DNA of 64,000 bases, taken from contig CAJUFL010000008.1 in the NCBI GenBank assembly GCA_910585605.1, positions 20,767 through 84,766 on the forward strand, read 5' to 3'. Shown piece after piece: positions 18,849 to 27,898 of the stretch. This DNA is from an uncultured Lachnospiraceae bacterium (GTDB lineage: Bacteria > Bacillota > Clostridia > Lachnospirales > Lachnospiraceae). The position numbers and the translations under genes are program-made. The notes under the pieces were generated by a model, which saw only the letters and a list, made by a program, of their open reading frames with translations, did no database searches and had not been told where the DNA came from. How positions within the stretch are numbered: position 1 is the first letter of the stretch; every line of letters starts with the position of its first letter.

Positions 18849-19212
18849 CTTCTCCTCCTGTAACATGCAATATTTCTTTATTTCTACTAAAAGCCATTAT
18901 AACTTATTTTGTGTTGATGTCAACAATACAAAAAATTTCTTGAAGTTTTCACATAATAATTATAGACTATTCCTATATTTGTATTCCATACATATTTTAC
19001 CAGAAACGCTATTTTAACAAATAATCTTAATATCATTTGCTTCACACATTCAATAAAGCACACAAATTCAGCCTTGCAGGCAAGTGAAATTATGTACATT
19101 ATATCATGAATTTCATTTATGCTCATGATTAGTATCTGCCCTTGCAAACAATTAATGTACATAATGTAAAAAATATTATACAATTATATCAAATAGAAAA
19201 AGGAGACAGTTT
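18849..19212. other. Divergent intergenic region with paired palindromes
   Basis: This 364-base AT-rich region separates the minus-strand polysaccharide operon from the plus-strand beta-helix gene. It holds the strong leftward promoter and two copies of a near-palindrome with core ATGTACAT (19092-19099 and 19155-19162, each flanked by ATTA/TAAT-type bases). Between them lies an inverted repeat, ATCATGA (from about 19103) with TCATGAT. No clear rightward -35/-10 pair was found. Confidence 0.6.
18896..18923 (-). promoter_or_regulatory. Strong sigma-A promoter of the 12176-18848 polysaccharide operon
   Basis: Minus-strand perfect TTGACA (18923-18918), spacer 16, perfect TATAAT (18901-18896). 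It is the best promoter match in the window. Transcription would start near 18889, about 40 bases before the DPM1-like ATG. Confidence 0.85.
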
Positions 19213-21312
19213 ATGAGACTACATAAAGGAATCAGCCGCATTTTAATACCAATTCTTATTTTCTCCCTGATAATGGGAACTCCTGTACAGGCAGCTGGAA
19301 TGGCACCTGCATCAGGAAATCTGGTCCCATCGGGCAATACAGGCACATCAGGAAATACTGAAATACCAGATACACCAGACAATACAGAAACTTCGAATCC
19401 GCCATCTACCGAAGAACCTCCAAAAGAAAATGAAGGCGGAGATGATAATCCGGATACAAATGTCGTGGATAAAACCGTTTTAAAAGAGCAAATTGAAATT
19501 GCATCCTCATTAAATAAAGAAGATTATACAGCCGAATCTTATGGGGAACTGGAAAAAGCCCTTACTGCGGCAAAAACCGTCTATGAATCCGATTTGGTCG
19601 ATGAAGCTTCTGTTATAGAAGCTACCGATAACTTAAAAAAAGCAATCAGCAGCTTACAGTTTATCATAATCATTGATAAAAGTCTGCTAAAAGGACTAAT
19701 TGATCAGGCAGAACTACTGATACAGAATAAAAACTCCTACGTCACGACTTCTTATGAATCCCTGACAGCCTCACTGACATCGGCAAAAGCAGTTTACGAA
19801 AATGAAAACAGTGATCAAACTGCCGTGGACAATGCAGCAAACAGCTTAAAAACCATAATAGAATCTATGAAGTTCCGTGCAAAAGATAAGACAGGCTTAA
19901 AGCAGAGTATAGACGCTGCACTAAATATCAAAGGATGGCTTTATACCAAAAGCACTTACAAAAAAGTAACCACTGCACTTACCAGTGCTCAGACCATATA
20001 TAATAATATTGATGCAGTTCAGGAGGAAGTAAATGACCAAAAAACCAAACTGGATAAAGCCGTTGCGGGACTTAAGAAAGATGTACAGCCATATAAGATC
20101 AGCGGAAATACCTATTATTATGATATAAGAGCCTTCGGTGCAGTACCAAATGATAAAACCAGTGATAAAGCCGCAATTCAGGCGGCACTTGACAAAGCCG
20201 GCGAAGACCATAAGATTGTCGTAGCCGTTTATGGAGGGCTTTACTATATCGGAAGTACACTTTGCATCCAGTCCAATACTACGATACAGATGGATTCTGC
20301 CTCTACCATACGCCGCAGCAAAACAAGTGTTAATATGTTAAAAGTTACTAATGCCGCCCATAAAACTACCCCCTATTACGGTTATACACTAGGACATGAT
20401 ATTACCATTACCGGCGGAACCTGGGATGGCGGTGATATTTCCAAAACAACTGTTGAAAAGAACCTTATTTACATAGGTCACAGCCAAAACGTGACCGTCA
20501 GCAATACTACGATCAAAAACTGCTACGGTACCCATGCTCTGGAATTTGCCGGAGTCATCAATTCAACCATTAAAAAATGTACTTTTACCGGCTTCCGCTA
20601 TGCTCCTGACCGTTTTACCGCAGAAGCTGTTCAGCTGGATATATGCGATAAAGACTCCAGCGGTGCGGAATGGACTCCTGGATATACGATGGATGGTACT
20701 ACCTGCAAAAATATCACCCTTTCCAATAATACTTTTATAGATTATCCACGGGGTATCGGCTGTCACCATGTTTACAGTGACGGCAGAAATAAAAACGGAG
20801 CCTACAGCGGACCATACGAAAATATCACTATCAGCAAAAATAAATTCAAGCGCAGTTCCGCTTCCACACAAAGCCTGTGCTCCAGCGGTATCTTTATCAT
20901 GGGTGCAAAAAAAATCACTATCAGCAGCAACACTGTTGATAAGTATGCCTATGGAATATGGGTAAAAAGATCTTCAGGTATCACATTAAAGAATAACAAA
21001 TTAAAATATAACAGTAATGCTAATATTATTTATTCTGGCAATACCGGCGTCAAGGATGCGATCGTTAAATTTACAGTCACTCAGGATAAATACAAAACAA
21101 AAACTTTAAAATACACCTGTCCTACCATTAAAAAAGGATACGTAAAAACTGCCGGGAGAACATATCGATTTAAAAAGGTCGCTTCCACACATACTGCAAA
21201 ACTCAAAAAAAAGATTAAACGGAACCAGAAAATGACCTTTTATGGACAAGATGCCAAAGGCAACAAATTCTATCGGATTTACTACACTCCGAAAAAGAGC
21301 AGTAAAAAATAA
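19213..21312 (+). CDS. Secreted FIVAR/beta-helix surface protein
   Basis: This 699-residue protein has a signal peptide (about 1-28), a Ser/Thr/Pro/Asn-rich linker (about 30-80) and three FIVAR-type three-helix repeats (about 85-300) with recurring SLTSAKAVYEN-like segments. A PL-like right-handed beta-helix (about 310-610) begins with YDIRAFGAVPNDKTSDKAAIQAAL and contains ITGGTWDGGDISK. A basic C-terminal domain (about 615-699) ends with KRNQKMTFYGQDAKGN. No LPXTG or membrane anchor is present, so it is probably released or held by charge. AAAAAGGAGA precedes the ATG. The beta-helix is closely related to that of the next gene. Known relatives of this fold process acidic polysaccharides; the substrate here is unknown. 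Confidence 0.8.
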   Translation: MRLHKGISRILIPILIFSLIMGTPVQAAGMAPASGNLVPSGNTGTSGNTEIPDTPDNTETSNPPSTEEPPKENEGGDDNPDTNVVDKTVLKEQIEIASSLNKEDYTAESYGELEKALTAAKTVYESDLVDEASVIEATDNLKKAISSLQFIIIIDKSLLKGLIDQAELLIQNKNSYVTTSYESLTASLTSAKAVYENENSDQTAVDNAANSLKTIIESMKFRAKDKTGLKQSIDAALNIKGWLYTKSTYKKVTTALTSAQTIYNNIDAVQEEVNDQKTKLDKAVAGLKKDVQPYKISGNTYYYDIRAFGAVPNDKTSDKAAIQAALDKAGEDHKIVVAVYGGLYYIGSTLCIQSNTTIQMDSASTIRRSKTSVNMLKVTNAAHKTTPYYGYTLGHDITITGGTWDGGDISKTTVEKNLIYIGHSQNVTVSNTTIKNCYGTHALEFAGVINSTIKKCTFTGFRYAPDRFTAEAVQLDICDKDSSGAEWTPGYTMDGTTCKNITLSNNTFIDYPRGIGCHHVYSDGRNKNGAYSGPYENITISKNKFKRSSASTQSLCSSGIFIMGAKKITISSNTVDKYAYGIWVKRSSGITLKNNKLKYNSNANIIYSGNTGVKDAIVKFTVTQDKYKTKTLKYTCPTIKKGYVKTAGRTYRFKKVASTHTAKLKKKIKRNQKMTFYGQDAKGNKFYRIYYTPKKSSKK

Positions 21313-21326
21313 AATACTAATAAACT

Positions 21327-21369
21327 AGGGCACCCACTCTAAAGGAATCTTTTCTTAATGGTGTGCCCT
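21327..21369 (+). terminator. Terminator after the FIVAR/beta-helix gene
   Basis: AGGGCAC (21327-21333) pairs with GTGCCCT (21363-21369), extended by CCA/TGG, followed by TTCTCATTTT on the plus strand, 15 bases past the stop codon. Confidence 0.75.
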
Positions 21370-21444
21370 TTCTCATTTTATATATCAATTTCATAACATC
21401 TGTTCCTATGGAGGATATCATTTCTTCATTTTTCTTACACAAAT

Positions 21445-21473
21445 TTTACATATACGGATTTTAGGATTATAAT
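21445..21473 (+). promoter_or_regulatory. Sigma-A promoter of the second beta-helix gene
   Basis: TTTACA (21445-21450), spacer 17, perfect TATAAT (21468-21473). Start near 21480, leaving a leader of about 50 bases. The gene is therefore transcribed separately from its neighbour. Confidence 0.75.
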
Positions 21474-21529
21474 GTTTATGTGAATTTAAAAGAAAGAATA
21501 AGTAATAACAATACCATGGAGGAACAAAA

Positions 21530-22792
21530 ATGAATAAAATTACAAAATATTTTTACCCGCAACCTGTCATCTTATTACCGTTTTTTATTTTATTTATTCT
21601 TACACTTCTTTCGCCCATACATGCTTTTGCAAAAACTTATTATTATAATGTAACAGATTATGGTGCAGACGGTAGTGACAGAAAAGATGACACTTCAGCA
21701 ATTCAAAAACTGCTGGATGAAGCAACAGAAGATGACACTACCGTTATCAAATTCCCGGCAGGTACATATTATATATCCAGACCCTTGTATATCCAATCAA
21801 ATACCAAACTTCAATTAAACAGCAAAGCTACGATCCGGCGAAGCAGCCATGGATTAGGACACAATATGTTAAAGACTTCTGATGCCAGCCACGTCAGCAC
21901 TGGTTATCCCGGATATACATTAGCCCATAATATCACTATAACAGGAGGAACCTGGGACGGAGGTGATATCTCGAAGGCAAAACAAACCAGCAACCTGATT
22001 TACATAGGGCATTCCTCCAATATTACCATTTCGAATACTACCATAAAAAACTGTTATGGTGCCCACTCTGTTGAATTTGCAGGTGTAAAAAACGGTACTA
22101 TCAAAAACTGCACTTTTTACGGATTCCGATATGACTCTGATCGGTTTACCAGTGAAGCCATTCAGCTAGATGTCTGTTACAAAGACCGTTCCTCTGGAAA
22201 ATGGACTCCTGGATATGAATTAGATAAAACTGCCTGCTCTAATATCCTCATTGAAAATAATACCATCAAGGACTATCCGAGAGGCATAGGATCCCATCAT
22301 GTATTAAAAGGGCATTATTCAACCAACATCACAATCCGCAATAACAAAATAGCGAGAAGCTCTTCTTCCACTCAGGGAAAATGCATGACTGGCATTCTTT
22401 TGATGGGAACAAATAAAGTATCTATCTCAAAAAATACTATCAATCACTATTACTATGGTGTTACGATTAAAAATTCTAAAAAACTTAGTATAAAAAATAA
22501 CAAATTAAAATATAACACATCCGGCAATTTAATCCTTGAAAGCTGCGATATCAAAAGCCAGAAGAGGAAATTCACTGTTACAAAAGATACCGTGGGAGAA
22601 CAGGAATTCCAATATACCTGCCCTGGCATTAAAGGATATGTTAAAACGGACGGAGAAACCTATCATTTTGGTGCATCATCAAAAGAGCATACGATTGAAC
22701 TGAAAAACAAAATAAAGCGTAACCAGAAAATTACATTTTATGGAAAAGATACATGGGGCAATACTTATTACCGCATCTATTATGTCTCATAA
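21530..22792 (+). CDS. Secreted beta-helix protein, short paralogue
   Basis: This 420-residue protein has a signal peptide ending near HAFA and then a right-handed beta-helix (about 38-340), starting NVTDYGADGSDRKDDTSAIQ. It shares with the preceding gene the ITGGTWDGGDISK segment, the NCYGAHSVEFAGV coil, the YPRGIGSHHV turn and the same basic C-terminal domain (about 345-420), but lacks the FIVAR repeats. The two are clear tandem paralogues, one gaining or losing the helical spacer. TGGAGG precedes the ATG, and the gene has its own promoter and terminator. An enzyme acting on surface or host polysaccharide is a reasonable guess; catalytic residues cannot be assigned by eye. Confidence 0.8.
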   Translation: MNKITKYFYPQPVILLPFFILFILTLLSPIHAFAKTYYYNVTDYGADGSDRKDDTSAIQKLLDEATEDDTTVIKFPAGTYYISRPLYIQSNTKLQLNSKATIRRSSHGLGHNMLKTSDASHVSTGYPGYTLAHNITITGGTWDGGDISKAKQTSNLIYIGHSSNITISNTTIKNCYGAHSVEFAGVKNGTIKNCTFYGFRYDSDRFTSEAIQLDVCYKDRSSGKWTPGYELDKTACSNILIENNTIKDYPRGIGSHHVLKGHYSTNITIRNNKIARSSSSTQGKCMTGILLMGTNKVSISKNTINHYYYGVTIKNSKKLSIKNNKLKYNTSGNLILESCDIKSQKRKFTVTKDTVGEQEFQYTCPGIKGYVKTDGETYHFGASSKEHTIELKNKIKRNQKITFYGKDTWGNTYYRIYYVS

Positions 22793-22825
22793 CATTAAGG
22801 GAAGCTCATTCTCAAATCATACCCA

Positions 22826-22872
22826 AAGGGCTGTAGCACCTGGTAAGACATTACCCGATGCACACAGCCCTT
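22826..22872. terminator. Hairpin terminator after the second beta-helix gene
   Basis: AAGGGCTGT (22826-22834) pairs perfectly with ACAGCCCTT (22864-22872), with an inner GGTAA/TTACC pairing. It lies 34 bases past the plus-strand stop. The T-tracts are modest on both strands (TTCTTC on plus, TTTGGG on minus). Confidence 0.65.
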
Positions 22873-23052
22873 CTTCACTGACGTGTAAAACACTTTTCAT
22901 TCTAAAAACACCAGTATAAATTGTGAGATTCTTTCACAAGTTCATACCGATGTTCATTTCGTAGACCTCATACCGCAATTAATATTTTTATAAATTACAT
23001 CCCTCACCAAATAACCAATCCTCTTACATATAAAATTTGAAAGATGTACTAG

Positions 23053-23529
23053 TTATTTCTCACGTTTGAAAATAAAGATTTTACTAAATATATAATTTAA
23101 TGCAACAATTAAAACACTGACTGCAACTTTTGCTGCCATACCTTCTATTTCAAATATCGTCTGATTCAGTCCAATTGCCACCAGTAATGGAACCAAAATG
23201 ATTTCCAACAATCCCGTAACCAGTCTTGCAGATATGAATTTCCCGAGTTCCGGCATAAATACTCCGAATTCCCAGCTCTTACTATGGAATACCCAGAGTT
23301 TATTTGTCACAAATGCAAAAGAAACCGCACAGATCCATGAAAGAATATTAGACACCATTACCACCGTGGAGGTATGGAAACCTAAAATCGTAACAGAAGA
23401 GACCTGCTCCCCTAATAATAATGCAAAAATGCTGTAACTAATCCAGCTGACCAGTGTAGTCATTATCCCCCAGAACAGATACGATATGATTTCTTTGTAT
23501 TTTGCTATTGGTTTCCATACTCTTTTCAT
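23053..23529 (-). CDS. GtrA family membrane protein
   Basis: This 158-residue protein has four predicted membrane helices. Typical GtrA features are visible: YLFWGIMTTLVSWISY near the start, AVSFAFVTNKLWVFHSK in the centre and NYIFSKIFIFKR at the end. GtrA/GtcA proteins are thought to flip undecaprenyl-phosphate-linked sugars for decoration of O-antigen or teichoic acids. The start overlaps the stop of the upstream double-GT2 gene by four bases (ATGA), so the genes are coupled. It is the last gene of the teichoic-acid-like operon. Confidence 0.9.
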   Translation of the reverse strand: MKRVWKPIAKYKEIISYLFWGIMTTLVSWISYSIFALLLGEQVSSVTILGFHTSTVVMVSNILSWICAVSFAFVTNKLWVFHSKSWEFGVFMPELGKFISARLVTGLLEIILVPLLVAIGLNQTIFEIEGMAAKVAVSVLIVALNYIFSKIFIFKREK

Positions 23530-25631
23530 TTGTTTTTCCCCAGTATTGCCTGATATTCCATATAATCCTTCTTATTATAAAAATAGGATTCTTGATATTT
23601 ATCCAATTCAAAAAATGCAAATCCTTCTTTTAAAAGCAGCTCCTTAACTGTCTGCTGTGCCTCTTCACTTCCCGCAGTCCTTAAATTAAACAAACTCTCT
23701 GTCAGCACCATGTTGACATAACTTTGCTCTACCCCTTCATAAAGCCCCCGTTTAATTAGTTCCTGCTTCAATGCCTTAAATGCTTTGTAAAACTCTAACG
23801 GAGCTTTGAATTTTCTCGACTGTGTATTACTGCCGTCGTTAAACCGGTATGTAACCAGTCTTTTTTTGGTTACCGTAATTCTTTTTGCCGCTGCCAGTGC
23901 CGTCCTGACAAAAAAGACATCATTTGCATTTTTTGTATTCTGAAACTGTAAGCCCTGCTCTTTTACAAATCCGCTCCTAAACATTTTCGACCACGGACAT
24001 GCAGACGTAATCTGATATATTTTATGATTGGTATCCTTCGCTGAAAAAGGCAGCCTTTTGGGCAGCAGATTTTCCCGAAGCACCCAGTTCATCTCTTCCT
24101 TTTCACAGGACTGTACATTGTAACGGTAAGCACCAAACAGCACAATATCTGCCATATCATATTTTGCCTTGTAATAAGCTTCTTCACATAGCTTCTCATG
24201 GAAAATGTCATCCGCATCCAAAAACAAAAAATATTCTCCTAAAGCGATCTTCATCCCGTTATTTCTTGCAATCCCGGCACCCTGGTTTTCCTGATCTACT
24301 ATCTTTACCCTGTCATCCTTTTGGGCGTACTCTTTAAGAAGTGTTCCGGTACTGTCAGTGGAACCGTCATTTACACAAATGATTTCAATAGACTTTAAGG
24401 TCTGCCGCAATAATAAATCCAGACATTCCCTTAAATACTTCTCCGCATTGTACATTGGAATGATCACACTGACACAGATTCTGTCAGGTTCCAGCTCCCT
24501 TTGTTCATTAGTCAGCTTTCTCTTAATTCCGTATAATGTACAGGAAAGTCCTTTTTGTTTAACATTTTTTACAAAATGATATCCCTTCCTTGGAACTGTA
24601 GTCACTGCTTTCCCTGCCCGGAAAGAAAAAGAAGACTTAACCTCATTCATGTTCTTCTCGGACTTTTCCTTCAGAAGATCATATTTTTCCCTCTGTACAG
24701 AAAGCACCTCCACGATACGCTTCACCAGCATCGCATATTCAATCTGTGTTTCCATGGGATACTCACTTAATAATTCATCCAGCTGTTCCAAAGATAAGGT
24801 CTTAATCGCCCTTACCGCATTGCCCTGCATAACATAACATCGGTGATTGATTGCCCTTATAATCTCCTTATCCTGAAAATCAAACTGCTTTAAGAATTTA
24901 TTAAATTCAGAGATACAGACATAATACCCATAGGAACGTCTGAACTCCTGTCCATCTGTCATTATCGACTCCCCCCGGACTCTGCGCTTATGAAATGGTG
25001 TTGCAATATGTTTTGTCCTTTGGGCTAAAAAAATTGTCTGCAAAGAAAAAAGATTATCTTCATGCACGATTCCTTCATAAAAAAAGAGATTATTTTTTAA
25101 CAGCATTTCCCTCTTTATCATCTGCAGACAGGTTGATGGTCTGTATAAATGAAGATTCTCCATCTTTGCAAACAGTTCCGGTCCCGACACCACATCTTCA
25201 AACATACTGGGTCTTCTATAGTAATCTTTGTAATGCTTATGCTGTATTTCCAGCTCTTTGCTCTCAAAAAAAGATTCCGCATCAAAATAGATACTATCCA
25301 GCTCATTTTTACAGCACTCATCATATAATACTTCCAGCATATTTTCCGCAATATAATCATCACCATCCAGAAAATAGATATATTCCCCCTGTGCTCTCCT
25401 GATTCCTGCATTTCTTGCAGATGATGGTCCCCCGTTTTCCTTGTCGATGATGATAATTCGCTCATCCCCTTTGGCATACTGATGTACAATCCGCATGGAA
25501 TCATCTTTTGTACCGTCATTCACACAGATAATCTCAATATCTTTCAAGGTCTGTTTTATAGTAGAAACGAGACTTTCTTCAATATACTGTTCCACATTAT
25601 AAACCGGAATAACTACTGATACCTTTATCAT
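23526..25631 (-). CDS. Bifunctional protein with two GT2 glycosyltransferase domains
   Basis: This 701-residue protein carries two complete GT-A modules. The first (about 1-230) has VSVVIPVYN, IICVNDGTKDDS and FLDGDDYIAE; the second (about 386-620) has VSVIIPMYN, IICVNDGSTDST and FLDADDIFHE. A basic helical linker with a KSEKNMNEVKSSFSFRAGKA segment separates them. Two metal sites suggest two successive or alternating sugar transfers, as in bacterial chain-building enzymes. AGGAG precedes the ATG. It lies ten bases after the UDP-sugar dehydrogenase gene and overlaps the GtrA gene. Confidence 0.87.
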   Translation of the reverse strand: MIKVSVVIPVYNVEQYIEESLVSTIKQTLKDIEIICVNDGTKDDSMRIVHQYAKGDERIIIIDKENGGPSSARNAGIRRAQGEYIYFLDGDDYIAENMLEVLYDECCKNELDSIYFDAESFFESKELEIQHKHYKDYYRRPSMFEDVVSGPELFAKMENLHLYRPSTCLQMIKREMLLKNNLFFYEGIVHEDNLFSLQTIFLAQRTKHIATPFHKRRVRGESIMTDGQEFRRSYGYYVCISEFNKFLKQFDFQDKEIIRAINHRCYVMQGNAVRAIKTLSLEQLDELLSEYPMETQIEYAMLVKRIVEVLSVQREKYDLLKEKSEKNMNEVKSSFSFRAGKAVTTVPRKGYHFVKNVKQKGLSCTLYGIKRKLTNEQRELEPDRICVSVIIPMYNAEKYLRECLDLLLRQTLKSIEIICVNDGSTDSTGTLLKEYAQKDDRVKIVDQENQGAGIARNNGMKIALGEYFLFLDADDIFHEKLCEEAYYKAKYDMADIVLFGAYRYNVQSCEKEEMNWVLRENLLPKRLPFSAKDTNHKIYQITSACPWSKMFRSGFVKEQGLQFQNTKNANDVFFVRTALAAAKRITVTKKRLVTYRFNDGSNTQSRKFKAPLEFYKAFKALKQELIKRGLYEGVEQSYVNMVLTESLFNLRTAGSEEAQQTVKELLLKEGFAFFELDKYQESYFYNKKDYMEYQAILGKNK

Positions 25632-25640
25632 AATAAACTC

Positions 25641-26843
25641 CTAATCCCTGAAATACAAATCTCTTGTATATACCTTATCCAGAACATCTTCCAAATCACT
25701 GCTATATCTGTTTGCTACAATCACATCACTCTTATGCTTGAACTCATCGATAGAATCCACGACTTTACTGTTATAAAACGAATCTTCTTTCAGGGTTGGT
25801 TCATAAATTACAACCTCCACACCCTTTGCCTTAATCCTCTTCATGACTCCCTGAATTGAGGATTGTCTGAAATTATCAGAATTGGCCTTCATGGTAAGAC
25901 GGTAAATCCCTACAACCGGATTCCGTTTTTCAGGAAATCCTGCCAGATGAAGAATCTGCTCTGCGATAAAATCCTTACGGGTGCTGTTCGCATCCACTAT
26001 GGCACCGATAATATTATTCGGCACATTTTCATAATTCGCCAATAACTGTTTCGTATCCTTTGGCAGACAGTATCCGCCATAACCAAAAGACGGATTATTA
26101 TAATGCGTTCCGATACGAGGGTCAAGACCAATTCCTTCAATGATCTGCTTTGTATTCAGCCCTCTCATCTCTGCATAGGTATCTAATTCATTAAAGAAGG
26201 ATACACGCAGTGCCAGATAGGTATTGGCAAATAGTTTGACTGCCTCTGCCTCTGTGGGATTCGTATATAAAATATCAATATTCTCTTTGATCGCACCCTC
26301 TGCCAGAAGTCCTGCAAAGGTATGGGCAGCCTGAACCAGACGCTCATCCTCCAAAGGTGCACCTACTATAATTCGGGAAGGATACAGATTGTCATATAAA
26401 GCACGTCCTTCTCTTAAAAACTCCGGTGAAAAAATGATATTTTCACATCCATATTTCTCCCTGACTGACAGTGTATATCCAACAGGAACCGTGGATTTTA
26501 CCACCATAATGGCATTCGGATTAATCTCCATAACCTGCTCTATCACACTCTCTACAGAAGAAGTATCAAAATAATTTTTCTTTGGATCATAATTAGTCGG
26601 TGTTGAAATAATCACAAAGTCGGCATCCTGATATGCCAGACTGGCATCGGTAGTCGCCGTAAGATTCAGCTCTTTATTCGCCAGATACTCCTCTATCTCC
26701 GTATCCACGATAGGCGACTTTTTATGATTGATCATCTCTACCTTTTCTGGAATGATATCCACAGCATATACTTCGTTATGTTGTGAAAGTAAAATGGAAT
26801 TCGACAACCCCACATATCCTGTTCCCGCTACTGCTATCTTCAT
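25641..26843 (-). CDS. UDP-glucose/GDP-mannose dehydrogenase family protein, probably UDP-glucose 6-dehydrogenase
   Basis: This 400-residue protein has the N-terminal dinucleotide fold IAVAGTGYVGLSNS, the STPTNYDPKKNYFDTSSV block, SPEFLREG, and the catalytic cysteine Cys259 in FGYGGYCLPKDTKQ. Length and motif style match the compact Ugd of E. coli and Klebsiella, which oxidises UDP-glucose to UDP-glucuronate with NAD. It would give the polymer a uronic acid unless the substrate is another UDP-sugar, which the sequence does not decide. It lies in the operon between tarJ and the double GT2 gene. Confidence 0.88.
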   Translation of the reverse strand: MKIAVAGTGYVGLSNSILLSQHNEVYAVDIIPEKVEMINHKKSPIVDTEIEEYLANKELNLTATTDASLAYQDADFVIISTPTNYDPKKNYFDTSSVESVIEQVMEINPNAIMVVKSTVPVGYTLSVREKYGCENIIFSPEFLREGRALYDNLYPSRIIVGAPLEDERLVQAAHTFAGLLAEGAIKENIDILYTNPTEAEAVKLFANTYLALRVSFFNELDTYAEMRGLNTKQIIEGIGLDPRIGTHYNNPSFGYGGYCLPKDTKQLLANYENVPNNIIGAIVDANSTRKDFIAEQILHLAGFPEKRNPVVGIYRLTMKANSDNFRQSSIQGVMKRIKAKGVEVVIYEPTLKEDSFYNSKVVDSIDEFKHKSDVIVANRYSSDLEDVLDKVYTRDLYFRD

Positions 26844-26870
26844 CTTTTTTCCTCCATGCGTCTTATTTTA

Positions 26871-27896
26871 TTACTTATCCCATACCATCACGGTTTTCCC
26901 AATCAGCTTATGGCTGTCCATCTCAAAAGCTCTCGTGATGTCTTTAATTTCTCTGATCGTAATCTGTTCTCCCACGATATTTTCCAAATACTCTACAATC
27001 TCAGGTTTTTCCCGGTATAATTCCACCAGTCCCGTAAAATCTTTTCGTCCGCTTCTGCTGCTTCCCACAATCTTGAGACCTTTTTCCAGTACCATTCTCG
27101 TATTGATTGGTGCCAAATCCTCTGAAACCCCCAAAATTCCTATCGTTCCTTCCGGGTTAATATAATCAATGATCTGATTGATCGCTTTATGTGCCCCATT
27201 ACCGCCCACACATTCAAATGCATGGTCAATTTTAAAATCCTCAGGTATTTCCGTCACAAGATAAACCCCATCTACAAAAGTAAAATCATGCAGTTTGGAT
27301 TCGTTGACACCCATTACATAGACCTCTATTTCCGGATACATGCTTTTTAGCAATAATGAAGTGGTATAACCAAGATTCCCGTCTCCCCACACACCAATAC
27401 GACTGCGCTTTGTATTCGCCGTCTCCATAAACCTTGATATTGCATGAAAACTCACACTTACAAATTCGGTAAATGCCGCTACCGTAAGATTAATTCCTTC
27501 AGGCAGTTTCACGAGACGATCCGGTACGGTCTCAATATATTCCTGTAAAAATCCGTCTGTACTGCTAGCACGGAATTTGGAGCTTCTCAAATAATTTTCC
27601 GCTATTACTGCGTCTTCCTCACTTGGCAGGTTGGGTATCATGACTACATAGTCTCCGATTTCAAACTGCCCTGTCGGGTCATATACTACCCTGCCGATCC
27701 CTTCATGAATCAGTGCCATCGGAAGTTTTTTTCTTAAAATCTCCTCTGGACGGGTTCCCTGATAGTAACGCTGGTCTGCGTTACATATGGATAAATGTGT
27801 CGGTCTGACGATAATATGTTCCTGGTCAAAGGTAACATCCTTAAATACCATCTCAAACTGACGAGGTTTCTTTAACTGATATACCGCATTTAACAT
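26871..27896 (-). CDS. tarJ: Ribulose-5-phosphate reductase (NADPH), CDP-ribitol pathway
   Basis: This 341-residue protein is a zinc-type medium-chain dehydrogenase in the TarJ subgroup. Visible marks are LSICNADQRYYQG (first metal site), ALIHEGIGRV, the cofactor fold GVWGDGNLGY and a C-terminal FEMDSHKLIGKTVM. It reduces ribulose-5-phosphate to ribitol-5-phosphate, the substrate for TarI, whose gene ends two bases upstream. The tarI-tarJ pair is the standard source of CDP-ribitol for ribitol teichoic acids and some capsules. Confidence 0.92.
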   Translation of the reverse strand: MLNAVYQLKKPRQFEMVFKDVTFDQEHIIVRPTHLSICNADQRYYQGTRPEEILRKKLPMALIHEGIGRVVYDPTGQFEIGDYVVMIPNLPSEEDAVIAENYLRSSKFRASSTDGFLQEYIETVPDRLVKLPEGINLTVAAFTEFVSVSFHAISRFMETANTKRSRIGVWGDGNLGYTTSLLLKSMYPEIEVYVMGVNESKLHDFTFVDGVYLVTEIPEDFKIDHAFECVGGNGAHKAINQIIDYINPEGTIGILGVSEDLAPINTRMVLEKGLKIVGSSRSGRKDFTGLVELYREKPEIVEYLENIVGEQITIREIKDITRAFEMDSHKLIGKTVMVWDK

Positions 27897-27898
27897 AT

